Shown here one piece after another: positions 25,142-34,132 of a stretch of DNA of 64,000 bases. The stretch is from Deltaproteobacteria bacterium (GTDB lineage: Bacteria; Desulfobacterota; Syntrophia; Syntrophales; UBA5619), in assembly GCA_021372695.1 (NCBI GenBank), contig JAJFTY010000219.1:1-64000 (forward strand), given 5' to 3'. How positions within the stretch are numbered: position 1 is the first letter of the stretch; every line of letters starts with the position of its first letter. The notes beneath the pieces are model-generated. The model had not been told where the DNA came from and ran no database searches. It saw nothing but the letters and a program-made list of their open reading frames with translations. The translations under genes were made by a program, and so were the position numbers.

Positions 25142-25885
25142 ATGAACGCAGCAAGGAATGCATTGCCCGTCCCCGTGGACGGCAGAGAGCCGAAGCGGTG
25201 CCTTTCCTGCGGGACGACGGAGAACATCGGCCGCCGCCGCTACTGCTCCAAAGACTGCCGGCAGAAGCTCCGGCAGCGGCTCGACATGCGCATCGGCCTT
25301 CTCCAGGCGCTGAACGCGCGGTACGCCACCTTCTACTTCTCCGAATCCCTGATCATCATGGACGTCCTCCCCCACGGCTACAAGGAGATCTGCAGCTTCT
25401 TCTTCCCGCGGACCCGCGGGAAGAATCCTGGCGAGGATTTCAGCCGGATGGCGGATATCCTGGGAGAGACCTGGTGGGCGGAGCAGCGCCGGACCAAGAA
25501 ACGCTATTTCGCCACGCTCCACGTCCTCAACCGGGCAGCCTGGAACCGTGTGCCGCCGCAGGCCGTAAAGCCCCGAATCCTGCACACGCCGAACGTGCGG
25601 CCGGCCGCCCTGATCTACCTGAACCTGGAAAAGTCGAACCTCGATTCGCCCGAGCTGCGGAAGGTCATCCGGGACGCCTACCGGCGCCAGGCCAAGATCC
25701 ACCACCCCGACCTCGGGGGCGAAGCGGTGATGTTCCGGAAGATCCACCAGGCCTACGAGGATCTGATCCGCTGGGCGGAGAACCCGAGCTTCATCCGCCA
25801 TCGCGGTTTCCCGGACAAGTGGTTCTACGAAGGGGACAAGGAGAAGTGGTCCCAGCCGACCCCGCTCCATCCCCAGGGCCGATGA
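25142..25885 (+). CDS. zinc-finger protein with C-terminal J-domain-like region
   Basis: 247 residues from the ATG at 25142 (AAAGG just upstream); a TTG at 25121 is an alternative. The N-terminus holds four cysteines in a zinc-finger spacing (Cys20, Cys23, Cys35, Cys39: CLSCGTTENIGRRRYCSKDC). Residues about 170-215 form a DnaJ-like J domain with the HPD tripeptide at 188-190, flanked by AYRRQAKIH and MFRKIHQAYEDLIRW. DnaJ proteins have the J domain first, so this architecture is reversed. Probably recruits DnaK to an unknown client; that is inference. Confidence 0.8.
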   Translation: MNAARNALPVPVDGREPKRCLSCGTTENIGRRRYCSKDCRQKLRQRLDMRIGLLQALNARYATFYFSESLIIMDVLPHGYKEICSFFFPRTRGKNPGEDFSRMADILGETWWAEQRRTKKRYFATLHVLNRAAWNRVPPQAVKPRILHTPNVRPAALIYLNLEKSNLDSPELRKVIRDAYRRQAKIHHPDLGGEAVMFRKIHQAYEDLIRWAENPSFIRHRGFPDKWFYEGDKEKWSQPTPLHPQGR

Positions 25886-25910
25886 GGACTCTCCACGTCG
25901 TCCAATGGCC

Positions 25911-25939
25911 TTGACAGTCCGGAGCCCTCTTCATATACT
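25911..25939 (+). promoter_or_regulatory. sigma70-type promoter for panB-ilvD-larA
   Basis: TTGACA (25911-25916), 17-base spacer, TATACT (25934-25939): six of six and five of six consensus bases. It lies 48 bases upstream of the panB start. Confidence 0.8.
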
Positions 25940-25986
25940 CAACGCCGTTTCAACATGCCGGTCCGATTTCGATGGAGGAGCCTGAA

Positions 25987-26823
25987 ATGAAGAAGATCAC
26001 GATCCCCGCTTTTCGCCAGAGAAAGCTGGAAGCCCGGAAGGTCACGATGATCACGGTTTACGACTACATCTTCGCCCGGCTGGTCGAGGCGTCGGACGCC
26101 GAGATGATCCTGGTCGGGGACTCCCTGGGGATGGTCATCCAGGGGCTGCCGCTCACGAATCCCGTGACGCTTGACGAAATCATCTACCACACCAAGAACG
26201 TCCGGCGCGGCGCTCCCGATACCCTCGTCGTCGGGGACATGCCTTTCATGAGCTACCAGGTCAGCCCCGAGGCAGCCCTGGCCTCGGCCGGGCGCATCGT
26301 GAAAGAAGGCGGCGCCGACTGTGTCAAGCTGGAAGGGGGGATCCACGTGGCCCCCTCCGTCCAGAAGATCGTCCGGGCCGGCATCCCGGTCGTCGGCCAC
26401 ATCGGCCTCACCCCTCAGAGCTCATCCGCATTGGGCGGGTTCAAGGTCCAGGGGAAGAACAAAGAGGAGGCGGATCAGTTGATCGCCGACGCCCGGGCAC
26501 TGGATGAGGCGGGGGTTTTTGCGATGGTCCTGGAGTGCATTCCGGGCGGTGTCGCCAAGGTGATCACCGAATCGGTCCGGGCGACGACGATCGGGGTCGG
26601 TGCCGGCCCCTGCGTGGACGGCTATAATCTCAATGCCTACGACCTCCTCGGTCTTTTCGGGGATTTCGTGCCCCGTTTCGCCCGGCAGTACAAAAAAATG
26701 GGGCCGGAGTGCACCGAGGTGTTCAACGCCTTCACCCGCGATGCGCGCTCCGGCGACTATCCCGCCAAGGAGGAGACCTACGGCGGAGGCCCGGAGATCG
26801 GCAAGCTTTATCCGCTCTCCTGA
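25987..26823 (+). CDS. panB: ketopantoate hydroxymethyltransferase, copy 1
   Basis: 278 residues from the ATG at 25987, which follows GGAGGAG. PanB adds a hydroxymethyl group from methylene-tetrahydrofolate to 2-oxoisovalerate in pantothenate synthesis. Metal ligands Asp45, Asp84 and Glu116 ([22 protein letters not shown]) and catalytic Glu183 (LECIP) are all present. It is the first gene of a plus-strand run with ilvD and a larA homologue behind a strong promoter. No panC or panE is nearby, and a second panB lies at 46232, so it may serve another 2-oxo acid or a catabolic direction. Confidence 0.93.
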   Translation: MKKITIPAFRQRKLEARKVTMITVYDYIFARLVEASDAEMILVGDSLGMVIQGLPLTNPVTLDEIIYHTKNVRRGAPDTLVVGDMPFMSYQVSPEAALASAGRIVKEGGADCVKLEGGIHVAPSVQKIVRAGIPVVGHIGLTPQSSSALGGFKVQGKNKEEADQLIADARALDEAGVFAMVLECIPGGVAKVITESVRATTIGVGAGPCVDGYNLNAYDLLGLFGDFVPRFARQYKKMGPECTEVFNAFTRDARSGDYPAKEETYGGGPEIGKLYPLS

Positions 26824-26903
26824 TGGCTGGTCCCGACTCCCTCTCAGATGGAGCCTGCGGGACGCCGGAGGAAGGAAGAGACATTTCACCCCAAGGAGGA
26901 GAG

Positions 26904-28598
26904 ATGACCCAAGACAAAGAATCCCGCGGCCGCTTGCGCAGTTCCATCATCACCCAGGGGATCGACCGCGCCACCCACCGTTCCCTCTTCTATTCCATGG
27001 GCCACTGCCGGGCGGATCTGGAGAAACCCCTCGTCGCCGTGGTCAACTCCTTCAATGAAGTCGTTCCCGGCCACGTTCACCTTCAGGCGCTCTGCCAGGC
27101 GGTGAAGCTCGGGGTGGCCGAGGCGGGGGGAACCCCGCTGGAGTTCCCCTGTATCGCGGTCTGCGACGGTCTCGCCACCGGCCACCAGGGGATGAAGATG
27201 CCGATGCTCAGCCGCGAGATGATCGCGGATCTGGTCGAGCTGATGGTCATTGCCCACGGTTTCGACGCCATGGTGCTCCTGACCAACTGCGACAAGGTGA
27301 CGCCCGGGATGCTGATGGCCGCAGGAAGGCTCAACATCCCGGCCATCCTGGTGAGCGGCGGCCCTATGGAGAACACCTCCTTCCAGGGGAAACAGGTCTG
27401 CTACACCGACCTCATCGAGGCGGAGGGGAAGGTCATCCGCGGCGAGATGAGCGAAGCGGAGCTTGCCGAATTCGAGCAGGTGGCCTGCCCCGGGTGCGGC
27501 TCGTGCGCCATGATGGGGACCGCCAACACCATGAACATGCTGACCGAAGCGCTCGGCATGACCCTCCCCGACGGCGCCCTCATCCCGGCCGTCTACGGCG
27601 CGCGCGTCGCCCTGGCCCGGGCCGCGGGCCGGGCGATCATGCAACTCCACGACAAGAACATCCTGCCCCGGGACATCATGACGGCCCACGCCTTCGAAAA
27701 CGCGATCGCCGTGGACATGGCCATCGGCGGCTCCACCAACACCTGCCTCCATCTCCCCGCGATCGCCCGGGAGGTCGGCATCGAAATCGCGATGGAGAAG
27801 TTCTCCGAGATCGCCGAACGGACGCCCCATCTGACGCTGCTCAAGCCGGCCGGGAAATACTTCACGGGCGACATGTACCGGGCCGGCGGCATTCCGGCCC
27901 TGATGAACGAGCTCGACCGGCACGGTCTCATCCATCCGGACTGCATGACCGCTGCCGGAAGGAGCGTCGGCAAAAACATCGCCGGCCGCGAGATCACGAA
28001 CCCCGAGGTGATCCATCCGGTCGAACAACCCATCTCCCCAAAGGGTGGGCTCGCCATCCTCCATGGAAACCTGGCCCCCGAGGGGGCGGTCGTCAAAAGT
28101 GCCGCCGTCGCCCCGGAGATGCTGGTCCACTCGGGAGCGGCGCGCGTCTTCGACCGGGAGGAGGAGGCGCTGGAAGCCATTTTCGGCGGGAAGATCCGGC
28201 CCGGGGATGTGGTCGTGATCCGCTACGAGGGGCCCAAGGGAGGCCCGGGAATGCGCGAGCAGCTTCTGCCCACTTCGGCCATCATCGGCATGGGGCTGGG
28301 AAAAACGGTCGCGCTGATCACCGACGGGCGCTTCTCGGGCGCGACCCAGGGGGCGTGCATCGGCCACGTCTCGCCGGAGGCCTATCTGGGCGGGCCGATC
28401 GCCCTCATCGCCGAAGGGGACACGATCCGGATCGACATCCCCGCCCGGGAACTGGAACTCGCCGTCGATCCGGCGGTCCTGGAGGAGCGGAAGAAGCACT
28501 GGAAGCCGCCCGAGAGCACGACCATCGCGAGGGGATCGCTCCTGGAGCGATACCGGCGGATGGTGGGTTCGGCGATGAAGGGCTCCGTTTTGGAGTAG
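26904..28598 (+). CDS. ilvD: dihydroxy-acid dehydratase
   Basis: 564 residues from the ATG at 26904 with AAGGAGGAG seven bases upstream. It dehydrates 2,3-dihydroxy-isovalerate to 2-oxoisovalerate in branched-chain amino acid and pantothenate synthesis. Cluster and metal signatures are clear: [30 protein letters not shown] and the C-terminal [17 protein letters not shown]. Its product is the PanB substrate, so the gene order panB-ilvD is a working pathway pair. It ends in TAG. Confidence 0.96.
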   Translation: MTQDKESRGRLRSSIITQGIDRATHRSLFYSMGHCRADLEKPLVAVVNSFNEVVPGHVHLQALCQAVKLGVAEAGGTPLEFPCIAVCDGLATGHQGMKMPMLSREMIADLVELMVIAHGFDAMVLLTNCDKVTPGMLMAAGRLNIPAILVSGGPMENTSFQGKQVCYTDLIEAEGKVIRGEMSEAELAEFEQVACPGCGSCAMMGTANTMNMLTEALGMTLPDGALIPAVYGARVALARAAGRAIMQLHDKNILPRDIMTAHAFENAIAVDMAIGGSTNTCLHLPAIAREVGIEIAMEKFSEIAERTPHLTLLKPAGKYFTGDMYRAGGIPALMNELDRHGLIHPDCMTAAGRSVGKNIAGREITNPEVIHPVEQPISPKGGLAILHGNLAPEGAVVKSAAVAPEMLVHSGAARVFDREEEALEAIFGGKIRPGDVVVIRYEGPKGGPGMREQLLPTSAIIGMGLGKTVALITDGRFSGATQGACIGHVSPEAYLGGPIALIAEGDTIRIDIPARELELAVDPAVLEERKKHWKPPESTTIARGSLLERYRRMVGSAMKGSVLE

Positions 28599-28696
28599 CC
28601 AAACGCCATGCTCGGACGGCGACCGAACCGGTAGACTTTTTTGAGAAGGCCCCGGACCGTTCGGGGATGGACAGACTTAAGGAGAAGCAGACAAGC

Positions 28697-29977
28697 ATGA
28701 CGATCCGCACCATAGCCTTGCCATACGGAGAAAAGAACATCGAGGTCCGCATCCCGGAGCGCAATCTCATCGGGGTATTCTCTCCCCGGGACACCGAGCC
28801 GGCCGCGGATGTCCGCGCGGAGATCCGCAGGGCACTGGACTCTCCGATCGGCGCCCGCCCGCTCCGGGAGCAGCTTCGGGGCAGGAAGAACGCCATCCTG
28901 ATCACCGACGACAACACGCGCCTGACGCCGACGGAGATCATCGTCCCGATTCTCCTCGACGAATGTAATGCGGCCGGGATCCCCGATTCGGCGATTCAGG
29001 TGATCATTGCGCTCGGGACTCACCGCTTCATGACGGGGGACGAGATCCGGGAAAAGTTCGGTGAGGAAACCTGCCGGCGTGTGCCGGTCGTTAACCATCC
29101 CTACAGGGACCCGGCCGCACACATCGATCTGGGAACGACGAAGGACGGCGGGCGAATCTCGATCAACCGCGCCGTCGTTGAGGCCGATTTCAAGATCGGG
29201 ATCGGCAGCATCGTGCCCCATCACATCCCCGGGTTCGCGGGCGGGGCGAAGATCATCCAGCCTGGGGTCTCCGGGGAGGAGACCACGGCCTACACCCATC
29301 TGCTCTCGGTAAGCGCCCCCCGCTCCTACCTGGGCGTCCTGGAGAATCCCGTCCGCGCAGAGCTCGACGCGATGGCCCGCAAGGTCGGGATGGATACGAT
29401 CCTGAACACCGTACTCAACCGGCACGGCGAGGTCGTCCGGGCCTTCTTCGGCGACGTGGAGGCTGCCTTCCGGGCCGGGGTCGAGAGATCCCGGGAAGTT
29501 TACGACGTGCCGATCCCGGCGGAGGCCGATATCGTTCTCGCGAGTTCCCATCCCTGCGATCTCGATTTCTGGCAGGCCCACAAGACCCTCTACCCGTCGG
29601 ACCTGGCGGTCAAGGCGGGGGGCATCGTGATCGTGGCGACCCCCTGCCCGGAAGGGATCTCCCAGATGCACTGCCGTATGGTCGAGATGACCCCTCACGG
29701 CTCCAAGCGGCTGCGGCAGATGGTAGCGGCCAGGGAGCTCGAAGACGAGGTGGGGGCCGCGCTCGCCATCGCCTGGGCCCAGGTGCGGGAGCGCGAAGAG
29801 GTCTGGATGGTCTCCGACGGCATCTGCGCGGAAGAGTCGGCCAAGCTGGGCTTCGGCCACTTCGCCGACCTCCAGGCAGCCCTCGACGCGGCACTGGCCC
29901 GGAAGGGACCCGCCGCACGGGTGACGGTTCTGACCCATGCGCCGGACATGCTGCCGAGAATCATGATGCCATCTTGA
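28697..29977 (+). CDS. LarA-family nickel-dependent 2-hydroxyacid racemase/epimerase, copy 1
   Basis: 426 residues from the ATG at 28697. LarA racemises lactate using a nickel-pincer nucleotide cofactor bound to a lysine. The residues are retained: Lys185 in GFAGGAKIIQPG (pincer lysine), His109 (ALGTHR) and His175/His176 (VPHHIPGF) for nickel and catalysis, and the TDDNTR motif. The family now includes malate, aryl-lactate and other racemases, so lactate is only one possibility. It closes the panB-ilvD run. No larB/C/E cofactor genes are in the window. Confidence 0.88.
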   Translation: MTIRTIALPYGEKNIEVRIPERNLIGVFSPRDTEPAADVRAEIRRALDSPIGARPLREQLRGRKNAILITDDNTRLTPTEIIVPILLDECNAAGIPDSAIQVIIALGTHRFMTGDEIREKFGEETCRRVPVVNHPYRDPAAHIDLGTTKDGGRISINRAVVEADFKIGIGSIVPHHIPGFAGGAKIIQPGVSGEETTAYTHLLSVSAPRSYLGVLENPVRAELDAMARKVGMDTILNTVLNRHGEVVRAFFGDVEAAFRAGVERSREVYDVPIPAEADIVLASSHPCDLDFWQAHKTLYPSDLAVKAGGIVIVATPCPEGISQMHCRMVEMTPHGSKRLRQMVAARELEDEVGAALAIAWAQVREREEVWMVSDGICAEESAKLGFGHFADLQAALDAALARKGPAARVTVLTHAPDMLPRIMMPS

Positions 29978-30014
29978 CGAGCGGCGCCGGCATCTGCATC
30001 CACCAGCCCCCCGG

Positions 30015-31973
30015 TCAGCCTCGATAGTGCACGACCATCATCGTGATATCGTCGGCCTGGGGCGCCTCCCGCACAAAGGCCTCAATGCCTTCCATGGTGC
30101 CTGTGACGAGCTCCCGCAGGGATCGATCCCGGAGCCGGGCAAGCTCCTTTTCCAGCCTCTCCTCCGAAAACAACTCGCATCGGGCATTCTGTGCTTCCGT
30201 GACGCCGTCGGTGTAGAGGAAGAGCCGGTCATTCTTTTCGAGCATGATGGTTTTGGAATGATAGACGAAGTCCCCCATGATGCCGACGGCCATCCCTTCC
30301 GTGCGCTCGATCTGTAAGATCCGGCCGTCGGCCGGGATCACATAGGGGGAGTTGTGGCCTGCATTGCAGTAGACGACTTCGCCCGTTCGGACATCCAGAA
30401 TGCCCAGGAAGAGGGTCACAAACATCATGGAAGGATTGTCGAGCGAGAGGTCTTCATTGACCCGGGCCAGAATCGCATCGGACGTCAGCCCCTGCGTGGC
30501 CTTGGCTTTGATCAATATCTTGGTCACCGCCATCAGGAGGGAAGCGGGAACCCCCTTTCCGGAAACATCACCGACGGTGAAACAGAGGTGATCTTCATCC
30601 ATGAAGAAGAAATCGTAGAGATCCCCCCCCACCTCCTTGGCCGGCTTGAGCGTCGCAAAAATGTCGAGATCCGACCTTTCGGGAAAGGGGGGAAAGACTC
30701 GCGGCAGGATACCCATCTGGATATCGTGGGCGACCCTGAGGTCACTTTCGATCCGCTCCTTGGCTGCGGTCGTTTCAGTCAGATCTCTGATATACGCCTG
30801 CAGGGAGCCTTGCATGGCGGAAAAGGCGCCGGCCAGCCTGCCCACTTCGTCCCGGGTGCGGCCGGCGGGGATAGGCACGTCCAGATTCCCTCCGGCCATC
30901 ATCTCGGCTGAATCGGTAAGCGCCCGCAGGGGCCGGGTGATCCCCCGGCTGATCCAGACGATGACGCCGCACAGGAAAATCAATCCGACCGCCCCGAGCA
31001 GGAGGGCCTGCCGATAGTGGCGCGAGACGTCGGCCATCAGCTCATCACGGGGGAACACCAGCCCCAGGGACCACCCATTGGACGTGAGGGGGGTATAGGC
31101 AAGCCAGCAGCTTCTGCCATCCATCAGGCTGTCGGTCTGTATGAAGCCCGATTTGCCCGCCGTCATCTCCGCGCCGATCTTTTGCAGTAAAGGGTCCTTT
31201 CGCGTCTCGGCGATCCTGAAGATCGTCTCAGCCATGATCCAGTCGCCCTTCGGATGGGTGACAAAGGTGCCTTTCTGGGAAATCAGAAAGGCATAGCCTG
31301 TTTGGCCGATCCTGATGTCCGATACGATCTCCCGCAGCCGCTCCAGGGATATGTCTACGGTGACGATGCCCGTAAACCGGGGTTGTCCCTCCTTGGGCTC
31401 TCTGTAAAAGGGGACCGAGTAGGTGGACATGATGATGTTGCCTGCCCCCTCATCGAAGTAGGGTTCGGTCCAAACGGGGCGGTTGAGCGCTTTGGGCGTC
31501 TTGTACCAATCCCAGGAAAAGTAATCGTAGGGAATGAGCGTGGAGACGATGCCGTTTTTCCCCTTGTGGAGGTAGGGAGAGTAACTTCGGATCTTCGGAT
31601 CCCAGGCAAAGGGCTCGAAGGCAACGGCGCTGCCGTAGACGTCCGGATTCGTCTCCAGAATCTTCAGCATATGCGCGACGAGCTTTTCGCCGGAGATCGG
31701 CTCTGCGATGAAAAGCGAGAAATTCTCCGGTATCTTCTCCGTTGCCCCCAGTATCCGGTCGATGCGGTTGGCCGTGCCCAGGGCCAGTTGCCTCGCGTAT
31801 TGCTCGACGTTGGCCACGATCAGCCCTCGGGAAATGGCATAGTAATAGCCGAAAACCGCCCCGAAAATGACGGTCGTGCTCAACAGGATCCAGGCGCTGA
31901 AACGAAAGGCGATCCCCTTGCCGCGACGGATTCCGGGGTGATCGATCTTTACAGCAGCATTGCTCTCGCTCAT
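30015..31973 (-). CDS. RsbU-type PP2C phosphatase with extracellular sensor and HAMP
   Basis: About 652 residues from the ATG at 31973 (a TTG at 31994 is an alternative). Layout: membrane helix (SAWILLSTTVIFGAVFGYYYA), a dCache-like extracellular sensor (SYSPYLHKGKNGIVSTLIPY and QTGYAFLISQKGTFVTHPKG), second helix (LLLGAVGLIFLCGVIVWISR), HAMP, short coiled coil, then a SpoIIE/PP2C phosphatase domain (VGGDLYDFFFMDED, VGDVSGKGVPASLLM, YCNAGHNSPYV, DRLFLYTDGVTEAQN). It would dephosphorylate the STAS protein encoded upstream in response to an external signal. Next to the RsbW and RsbV homologues with close spacing. Confidence 0.93.
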   Translation of the reverse strand: MSESNAAVKIDHPGIRRGKGIAFRFSAWILLSTTVIFGAVFGYYYAISRGLIVANVEQYARQLALGTANRIDRILGATEKIPENFSLFIAEPISGEKLVAHMLKILETNPDVYGSAVAFEPFAWDPKIRSYSPYLHKGKNGIVSTLIPYDYFSWDWYKTPKALNRPVWTEPYFDEGAGNIIMSTYSVPFYREPKEGQPRFTGIVTVDISLERLREIVSDIRIGQTGYAFLISQKGTFVTHPKGDWIMAETIFRIAETRKDPLLQKIGAEMTAGKSGFIQTDSLMDGRSCWLAYTPLTSNGWSLGLVFPRDELMADVSRHYRQALLLGAVGLIFLCGVIVWISRGITRPLRALTDSAEMMAGGNLDVPIPAGRTRDEVGRLAGAFSAMQGSLQAYIRDLTETTAAKERIESDLRVAHDIQMGILPRVFPPFPERSDLDIFATLKPAKEVGGDLYDFFFMDEDHLCFTVGDVSGKGVPASLLMAVTKILIKAKATQGLTSDAILARVNEDLSLDNPSMMFVTLFLGILDVRTGEVVYCNAGHNSPYVIPADGRILQIERTEGMAVGIMGDFVYHSKTIMLEKNDRLFLYTDGVTEAQNARCELFSEERLEKELARLRDRSLRELVTGTMEGIEAFVREAPQADDITMMVVHYRG

Positions 31974-31994
31974 CCTCACCAAACCGATTCTCAA

Positions 31995-32417
31995 TTAGCC
32001 CGCCTGCTGGCGGTTCAAAAACGTCAGTTTCAGTACATTGGCGCCCGCTTCCGTCCGGTAGCGCACCCCGTCTGCCATCTTGCGGATGAGGAAAACGCCC
32101 ATGCCGCCGATCTTCCGTTCCGGGATGTCCACCTCCAGGTCCGGTTCACCCATGGAGAGGGGATCGAAGGGGGTGCCCAGGTCGCGGATCTCGACCTCCA
32201 GTACGGGGCCTGCCTTCCCCGTCATGCGCACTTCGACCTGGCCGACCTGCGGCGGTCTGTAAGCATAGTTAAACACGTTCACCAGTGCCTCTTCCGCCAC
32301 AAGCTGCACTCGGTTCAGATCCTCTTTGGCGAGCCCCGCCTTTTCTGCATATTCGCTGATGAAAGCGAGGAGTTCCCGCAGGCTCTCCATCCGGGCCGGC
32401 AATGTTTTCACCAACAT
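31995..32417 (-). CDS. RsbW-like anti-sigma/serine kinase (HATPase_c_2)
   Basis: 140 residues from the ATG at 32417, with GGGGGAGG upstream. It is a GHKL-fold serine kinase of partner-switching systems: N-box VQLVAEEALVNVFNYAY (Glu43, Asn47, Asn50), G1 box RDLGTPFDP, and the late IGGMGVFLIRKMAD lid. It would phosphorylate the STAS protein at 32441 and hold a sigma factor or other partner when that protein is phosphorylated. No sigma factor gene lies in the window. Confidence 0.92.
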   Translation of the reverse strand: MLVKTLPARMESLRELLAFISEYAEKAGLAKEDLNRVQLVAEEALVNVFNYAYRPPQVGQVEVRMTGKAGPVLEVEIRDLGTPFDPLSMGEPDLEVDIPERKIGGMGVFLIRKMADGVRYRTEAGANVLKLTFLNRQQAG

Positions 32418-32440
32418 GAATCCTCCCCCTCGGCAAATCG

Positions 32441-32776
32441 CTATTTTGCCGCCTCCAGCGCCGCTTCGACGGTGTCGTATATGGGCAGAATGGCGGAAAA
32501 TCCCGAAATTTCGAACACCTGCTTGACGCCGGCCTGGAGTCGCGCAAGAAAGAGCACCCCCCCCCTTGCTTTCATCCGCTTGGCGGCAAACAGAAGCACC
32601 CGGAGGCCGGCACTGCTGATGTAGTCGAGCCCCTCCAGGTCGAGAATGAGCACTCTCTGTTTCTGCTCCAGCCACGGGTTGAGTTTCGCTTCGACCTCCG
32701 GAGCCGATAAGGCGTCCATCCGGCCGGTGATCGAAAAAACCGCGCCGGCCGACGCTTCGGTGATGACCATTTCCAT
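32441..32776 (-). CDS. STAS-domain anti-anti-sigma factor (RsbV/SpoIIAA-like)
   Basis: 111 residues. The phosphorylatable serine lies in DYISSAGLRVLLFAAKRM (Ser54/Ser55). It starts at 32776 after AGGGGGAAACTC and is followed 23 bases later by the RsbW-like gene. Together with the kinase and the RsbU-type phosphatase it completes a partner switch. The output target is not encoded next door unless it is the HATPase-acetyltransferase fusion at 35226. Confidence 0.93.
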   Translation of the reverse strand: MEMVITEASAGAVFSITGRMDALSAPEVEAKLNPWLEQKQRVLILDLEGLDYISSAGLRVLLFAAKRMKARGGVLFLARLQAGVKQVFEISGFSAILPIYDTVEAALEAAK

Positions 32777-32894
32777 GAGTTTCCCCCTTCCTGATCGTTC
32801 TTTTGGTTATGCAAGCATTATCCGAACAGGGACCGGCCGCGGAAGCCGTGCGGCGAACCCTGAAGGGACCGTGGGCTCTCTCGAAACGCCCCGG

Positions 32895-34112
32895 TCATCG
32901 TGGACGGACCGGTTCCGTCGCCGCGGCGGCACGCCCTTTCCCGATGATGGAAAGCAGCGCGGAAACGATGGCACAGATCGTCAAAACACCGCCGCAGACG
33001 TAAAGCATCCTGCCATAACCGCCATGGATGATCAGAAAACCGCCGGCGAGCGGCCCGAGAAAATAACCACCCTGGAACATGACCATCGACAGATTGGTGT
33101 TCAGGGCGCGAAACTTGAGCGGAGAAAAATCGAAGATCAGGCCGCTCAACACGGGAAGGGCCACCCCCCAGCCGATGCCCAGCAGAAGCCCCAGGCTGTA
33201 CAATGCATATCCTCCGCCCACGTTCGCCAAGACCAGATATCCCGCCGTGAGCCAGAGGAAGGAAAACGCCAATGCCTTGGGTTTATTGAGACGATCGAAA
33301 AAAGAACCTGCCAGGAGCCGCACCCCGATTTCCGTCAACGTGGAGAGGGTGAAAAACCAGCCGGGGTTGGGAATGTTCAGTTCTTTCCCGTACCCCCGCA
33401 GAAAAAAGAAGACCGGGGTGAACGTGGCCCAGAGCAGGAGCGAGAGGATGAGCATCAGAAAGATGGGCGGATCCTGGAGGTTCCGGCAGATCTCGCGCCT
33501 GGTGACCTGTTCCCTGCGTGCATCTTCCGAACCCTTCGCGGGCTTGATGAAGAGGCGAAGCAGCGGAAAGACAGCGATGATCGGTATGGCCGAAAGCATC
33601 AGAACGTACTGGAATCCCCCGGCAAAACGGGTCAGGGGGTCCAGAACGGGGGGGATGACCGCATAGGGGAGCAGCGTCATCACGGAGATCAGGCTGAAAA
33701 ACTGGGCGCTCCGGTCGGACGGAATGCAGGCCACAAGCCGGGAGGTCAGCGCCGTGACCATGACGACATAGGCGATGCCGTGAACGATCCGCACCAGGGT
33801 CATGGTCCAGAGATGTTGAGCCGCGGCATAACAGAGAAGGGTCGGTATCATGAGGAGGCAACTGGCGCCGATCCAGAAGCTGGCGTTTCCCGTGTTCAGG
33901 AATGGGCTGATCCCGGGCCGGACCACCAGGACGACCAATGAAAAGACGGCGATCAGGAAACCGAACCACTCTTTTTCGATCGGCAGCGTGCCCAGATAGT
34001 CATGGAACTGGAAAAAGAGGGCCACATTGCAGTACGAGATGAAGAGGATGGCATTGAGGGCCAGAAATTCTCCGTTGATGATTCTCTGCGAAGGGCTTGC
34101 CGCTTGATCCAC
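32895..34112 (-). CDS. MFS transporter
   Basis: 405 residues with about twelve membrane helices, major facilitator superfamily. The N-terminal half has the motif region VRPGISPFLNTG, LVRIVHGIAYVVMVTALTSRLVACIP (motif resembling MFS A/C loops) and the mid-loop KPAKGSEDARREQVTRRE. Of the type annotated as multidrug or sugar efflux; substrate unknown. It begins 20 bases after the HisC-like gene ends, so the two are probably co-transcribed, and it could export the product of that enzyme. Confidence 0.88.
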   Translation of the reverse strand: MDQAASPSQRIINGEFLALNAILFISYCNVALFFQFHDYLGTLPIEKEWFGFLIAVFSLVVLVVRPGISPFLNTGNASFWIGASCLLMIPTLLCYAAAQHLWTMTLVRIVHGIAYVVMVTALTSRLVACIPSDRSAQFFSLISVMTLLPYAVIPPVLDPLTRFAGGFQYVLMLSAIPIIAVFPLLRLFIKPAKGSEDARREQVTRREICRNLQDPPIFLMLILSLLLWATFTPVFFFLRGYGKELNIPNPGWFFTLSTLTEIGVRLLAGSFFDRLNKPKALAFSFLWLTAGYLVLANVGGGYALYSLGLLLGIGWGVALPVLSGLIFDFSPLKFRALNTNLSMVMFQGGYFLGPLAGGFLIIHGGYGRMLYVCGGVLTICAIVSALLSIIGKGRAAAATEPVRPR

Positions 34113-34132
34113 GCGATCTCCTCATATCCAGT

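Noticed and set aside
26886..29938. Long minus-strand open frames (537 and 518 codons) opposite ilvD and larA
   Set aside because: Arg/Gly/His-rich antisense translations of well-identified genes; no start signals.
31254..32624. Plus-strand open frame of 456 codons
   Set aside because: Crosses three minus-strand genes of the partner-switching module and has no recognisable protein features.
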